Positions 4,900 through 7,293 of a stretch of DNA of 7,293 nucleotides are shown here, piece after piece (the stretch's first letter is position 1; each line of letters begins with the position of its first letter). Source of the stretch: JACQID01 sp035290885 (GTDB lineage: Archaea > Aenigmatarchaeota > Aenigmatarchaeia > GW2011-AR5); assembly GCA_035290885.1 (NCBI GenBank), contig DATDTL010000046.1, positions 1 to 7,293 on the forward strand, written 5' to 3'. Made by a program: the position numbers and the translations under genes. The notes beneath the pieces are model-generated. The model saw only the letters and a program-made list of their open reading frames with translations, did not search any database and was not told where the DNA came from.

Positions 4900-7293
4900 T
4901 TATTTTCTATATCGCCTGCTTGCTGCGGCGATGAACGTTCCTGCCAGCAGCGCTACTGCGCCCTGCAGGAGCGAGAATTCGCTCAGGCCTTCGGCGTATA
5001 CCGACAGCGTGCCCTTGCCTTCGGTTGTAGGATTGCGCGATGCGCGGAAGACGTAATCGTACGAGCCTGATATCTGGGCGCCGTTTTCGTTAAGCCGCAC
5101 GGACGTGGTATACAATCCTCTTGCAGTATCCGAAGCCGGCACCTTGCCTCGGTAAAGCCCGTCCGAGGATATCACTCCTTTCTCGCCTTTTCTTAATTCA
5201 ATTAGGTTCCTAAAGTCCAATATATTATCTAATTTTGCGGCTTTTACGTCGTCTAAATTCATGTCAAGAGGACCGCACTCGCCCGGAGCGCATTCCATGG
5301 ACACCCAGTGCCTGAGGAATTCCCTCTTGGCCGGGAACCTGTCCGTGGCGAGCTCAATGTCATAATATTGGCTGGCATCGCTTATCGTTGCCGGGTCGTA
5401 TACCATGACGTCAAATATCTTAGCGTTCTTTTGCCCTACCGGAACCCTCGCCTGATACGGGCTGACAACGACTTTGGGATCGCAGTTGACGTGAACTTTG
5501 AACGTTTTTTCCTTTGCAAGCGAGGCGGTCACAAAGTTTGCGGTGAGGTCAAATTCCGTGTCAACGCAAACGCCCGGTGGAAACCCGGCATCCAGCGTGT
5601 CAACAGTGCCTTTCCACGCTTTCCTGAACGGGCTCCACGACAAAGGCAGCGTCCTGCTGCCGAAAGTATAGGTTCCGCTGCACCCGACATCCGGAGTGCA
5701 ATCAGCTTCTGGTATTGAGTTAACGGTCGCCGTGACAAAGAAGTCCGATGCCATGCCTCTTGTGAAGTCCGGGCAGCCTTCCGGCGCGGTGCACGTCTTC
5801 TGCCATTGCCCTAACACATCCACGAATTTTCTTTCAACGTAATCATATTTTATGCCGTTGATCGTTATCGTGTCCGGGCCTATTATGAACGGCTCTACGC
5901 CGGAAGGCTCTATTATCACGGCAAGATACGTATCCCTCTCGCCAGCGCTTGCAGTGCCTACCGTTCTCAGTATATACACGCCCTCAGGAGCAACTGAAGG
6001 AACGGTTACAATCATATCCGATTGCCTTGGCGAGCCGCTGCTGAATGGGTTCACGTCCGGATTGAACAGGAACGTGACGCCGGCAGGCGCACTGTCAAGC
6101 CAGCTGGCTGAAAGCGTTACAGGCTCCGCAAAGCTTGACGGTATTATTTCCACCGGCGTTATTGCCACGGCATCGCCTTTCTGGCGCTTCTTTATTATCA
6201 GTATGGGCGACGGATAAACGACGGCAAAGTCTGTAGGCGCGGCAACGCGGACCGTCAGGTCTCCTATCCTTGTAAGGCTTCCGGAAGTTCCTATCGTCCT
6301 CAATATATAATCGCCTAAAGACGCTGTGCTGCCCGCATATACCACGGCGATGCCGCCACCCGCCGGATTTATCGTCTCCGGGATATACATAAAGTTCTTT
6401 CCGTCTTCCGTTATTCCGCCTCCTCCGAGGACAGTGCCGCTCCATGCACCTGAAAGCATGACGTTAGCCATGAAGTCGTTGGCAGGCGCTATGCTTACCT
6501 CTGTCAGCCCCATTTCACCCGGCGCAAGGACGAGCGGATTGGGGTCGTGCGCTATCGAAAAGTCCGGAGCGCATGCGCCGACATGCACCCAATGCAGCTC
6601 CGTAGGCAGCGGGCACGAAGAGCCTCTCGTCCATGTGTTGACAGCAGCGCGGGTGCCGCAGCACATTGCACCCATACCTTTGTTCCCATTACCATCATCA
6701 CACGTCCCAGCAAAATCAGCCCCCCCAAAACCAAACAGTGAGCTTGAAGTGAAGAATAGCGTGCCGATGTGAGCCTCAGTAATTCCTGAGCAGAGGGGAT
6801 CTGCTGATGTCATGTAATTATCAGTACCATATTCTGCCAATAAACATGCCTTATTAGTGCCACTTCTTGCAAAATACGTTCTTCCATCATTACATTTAAA
6901 TGCATCGTATTTCTCGCCGATAGGCCCTAATGCAAGCCTAAACTTTATATCAGTGTCGTCGCTCGGAACCGTTCCCCTACTTTCAGGCTTCGCAAGATAC
7001 TCTTCAGGAGTACAAAGATGCGCTCCGGCAGCGCATAATGCAGATGCTTGAGATTGGCTCACCCCGGGATTAATTCGAAAAAACCTGCCATCATCAGTTC
7101 GCGGAAAACATCCTGCCATATCATTTGTATATCTCATGTAATCGCTGTTGCTGCCAGCGCACAAGCTACTCGTCCCAGACTCACAAGTATACTGGCTGCC
7201 TCCCACGCACTGCGCCGGGTCTGTCGTTGCGCACGATCCGCTCGGCGGAGTCCTTGGGTCAGCGACATCCACGCGCTGGCAAACGTATCTCTC
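4900..7293 (-). CDS. Large cysteine-rich, membrane-anchored surface protein with tandem Ig-like domains (5' end outside window)
   Basis: The frame is open through the right edge (residues ERYVCQR precede the first GTG at 7272), so that GTG is not the likely start and the N-terminus is missing. Residues below count from that GTG. Residues 1-235 hold 15 cysteines, many spaced by seven or eight, and a segment ALCAAGAHLCTPEEY (78-92) faintly recalling extracellular lectin-like or sulfatase-modifying folds; I would not name it. Residues ~237-345 and ~348-456 are two related Ig-like beta-sandwiches, with matching GDYILRTIGTSG (320-331) and GVYILRTVGTASAG (431-444). Residues 460-760 form a further extracellular region with eight cysteines. 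The end, SLLQGAVALLAGTFIAAASRRYRK without its first few residues, is one membrane helix plus a basic cytoplasmic tail. It is probably an exported surface protein or adhesin, disulfide-stabilised. It sits just upstream of the pilus-like motor genes, but a functional link is only inferred. Confidence 0.8.
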   Translation of the reverse strand, partial: ERYVCQRVDVADPRTPPSGSCATTDPAQCVGGSQYTCESGTSSLCAGSNSDYMRYTNDMAGCFPRTDDGRFFRINPGVSQSQASALCAAGAHLCTPEEYLAKPESRGTVPSDDTDIKFRLALGPIGEKYDAFKCNDGRTYFARSGTNKACLLAEYGTDNYMTSADPLCSGITEAHIGTLFFTSSSLFGFGGADFAGTCDDGNGNKGMGAMCCGTRAAVNTWTRGSSCPLPTELHWVHVGACAPDFSIAHDPNPLVLAPGEMGLTEVSIAPANDFMANVMLSGAWSGTVLGGGGITEDGKNFMYIPETINPAGGGIAVVYAGSTASLGDYILRTIGTSGSLTRIGDLTVRVAAPTDFAVVYPSPILIIKKRQKGDAVAITPVEIIPSSFAEPVTLSASWLDSAPAGVTFLFNPDVNPFSSGSPRQSDMIVTVPSVAPEGVYILRTVGTASAGERDTYLAVIIEPSGVEPFIIGPDTITINGIKYDYVERKFVDVLGQWQKTCTAPEGCPDFTRGMASDFFVTATVNSIPEADCTPDVGCSGTYTFGSRTLPLSWSPFRKAWKGTVDTLDAGFPPGVCVDTEFDLTANFVTASLAKEKTFKVHVNCDPKVVVSPYQARVPVGQKNAKIFDVMVYDPATISDASQYYDIELATDRFPAKREFLRHWVSMECAPGECGPLDMNLDDVKAAKLDNILDFRNLIELRKGEKGVISSDGLYRGKVPASDTARGLYTTSVRLNENGAQISGSYDYVFRASRNPTTEGKGTLSVYAEGLSEFSLLQGAVALLAGTFIAAASRRYRK

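Noticed and set aside
4900..7272. GTG 7272 as the true start of the surface protein
   Set aside because: The frame stays open to the window edge, a cysteine-containing segment continues upstream, and no signal peptide follows the GTG.
1..7293. CRISPR array, insertion sequence or attachment site
   Set aside because: I saw no regularly spaced direct repeats, transposase motifs or terminal inverted repeats.

Overview
This window is archaeal. It carries a ribosomal protein of the archaeal/eukaryotic eS26 type, an ArlI/TadA-like secretion ATPase followed by a KaiC-family ATPase, two archaeal-type TadC/ArlJ-like membrane proteins, AT-rich TATA-like boxes upstream of operons, and Shine-Dalgarno sites built on GGTGA, which match the archaeal anti-SD. 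eS26 is known mainly from the TACK and Asgard groups and, as I recall, is missing from classical Euryarchaeota. The compact layout and the pair of single-domain TadC proteins would also suit a DPANN lineage such as a Micrarchaeota-like genome. I cannot decide between these from the sequence.

All confident genes read on the minus strand, so the reading order runs from the right edge to the left. (1) 7293-4900: the C-terminal ~797 residues of a large, cysteine-rich surface protein with two tandem Ig-like repeats and a C-terminal membrane anchor; its start lies beyond the window. (2) 4899-4784: a spacer with two TATA-like boxes. (3) 4783-4505: eS26. (4) 4493-2709: an ArlI/TadA-like hexameric ATPase, starting 11 bases after eS26. 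(5) 2755-2054: a KaiC/RAD55-family RecA-like ATPase, overlapping the ATPase gene by up to 47 bases. (6) 2053-1822: a 232-base spacer with T-tracts, a structured-looking segment and a TATA-like box. (7) 1821-952 and 955-98: two TadC/ArlJ-like membrane proteins overlapping by ATGA. (8) 1-101: probably the tail of a convergent plus-strand gene that meets the last TadC gene stop-to-stop.

Genes 4 to 7 form the engine of an archaeal type IV pilus-like machine: a motor ATPase, a KaiC-like partner in the position ArlH holds in archaella, and a membrane platform divided over two polypeptides where ArlJ is normally one. No prepilin, prepilin peptidase or archaellum accessory gene (arlC-G) is visible, so adhesive pilus, archaellum-like device and secretion system all remain possible. 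The large anchored protein just upstream is a plausible but unproven surface partner.

The points most worth following are the KaiC protein with apparently intact catalytic glutamates beside the motor, the split platform, the placement of a ribosomal protein gene at the head of the motor operon, and the composition change and G7 tract in the N-terminal part of the surface protein.
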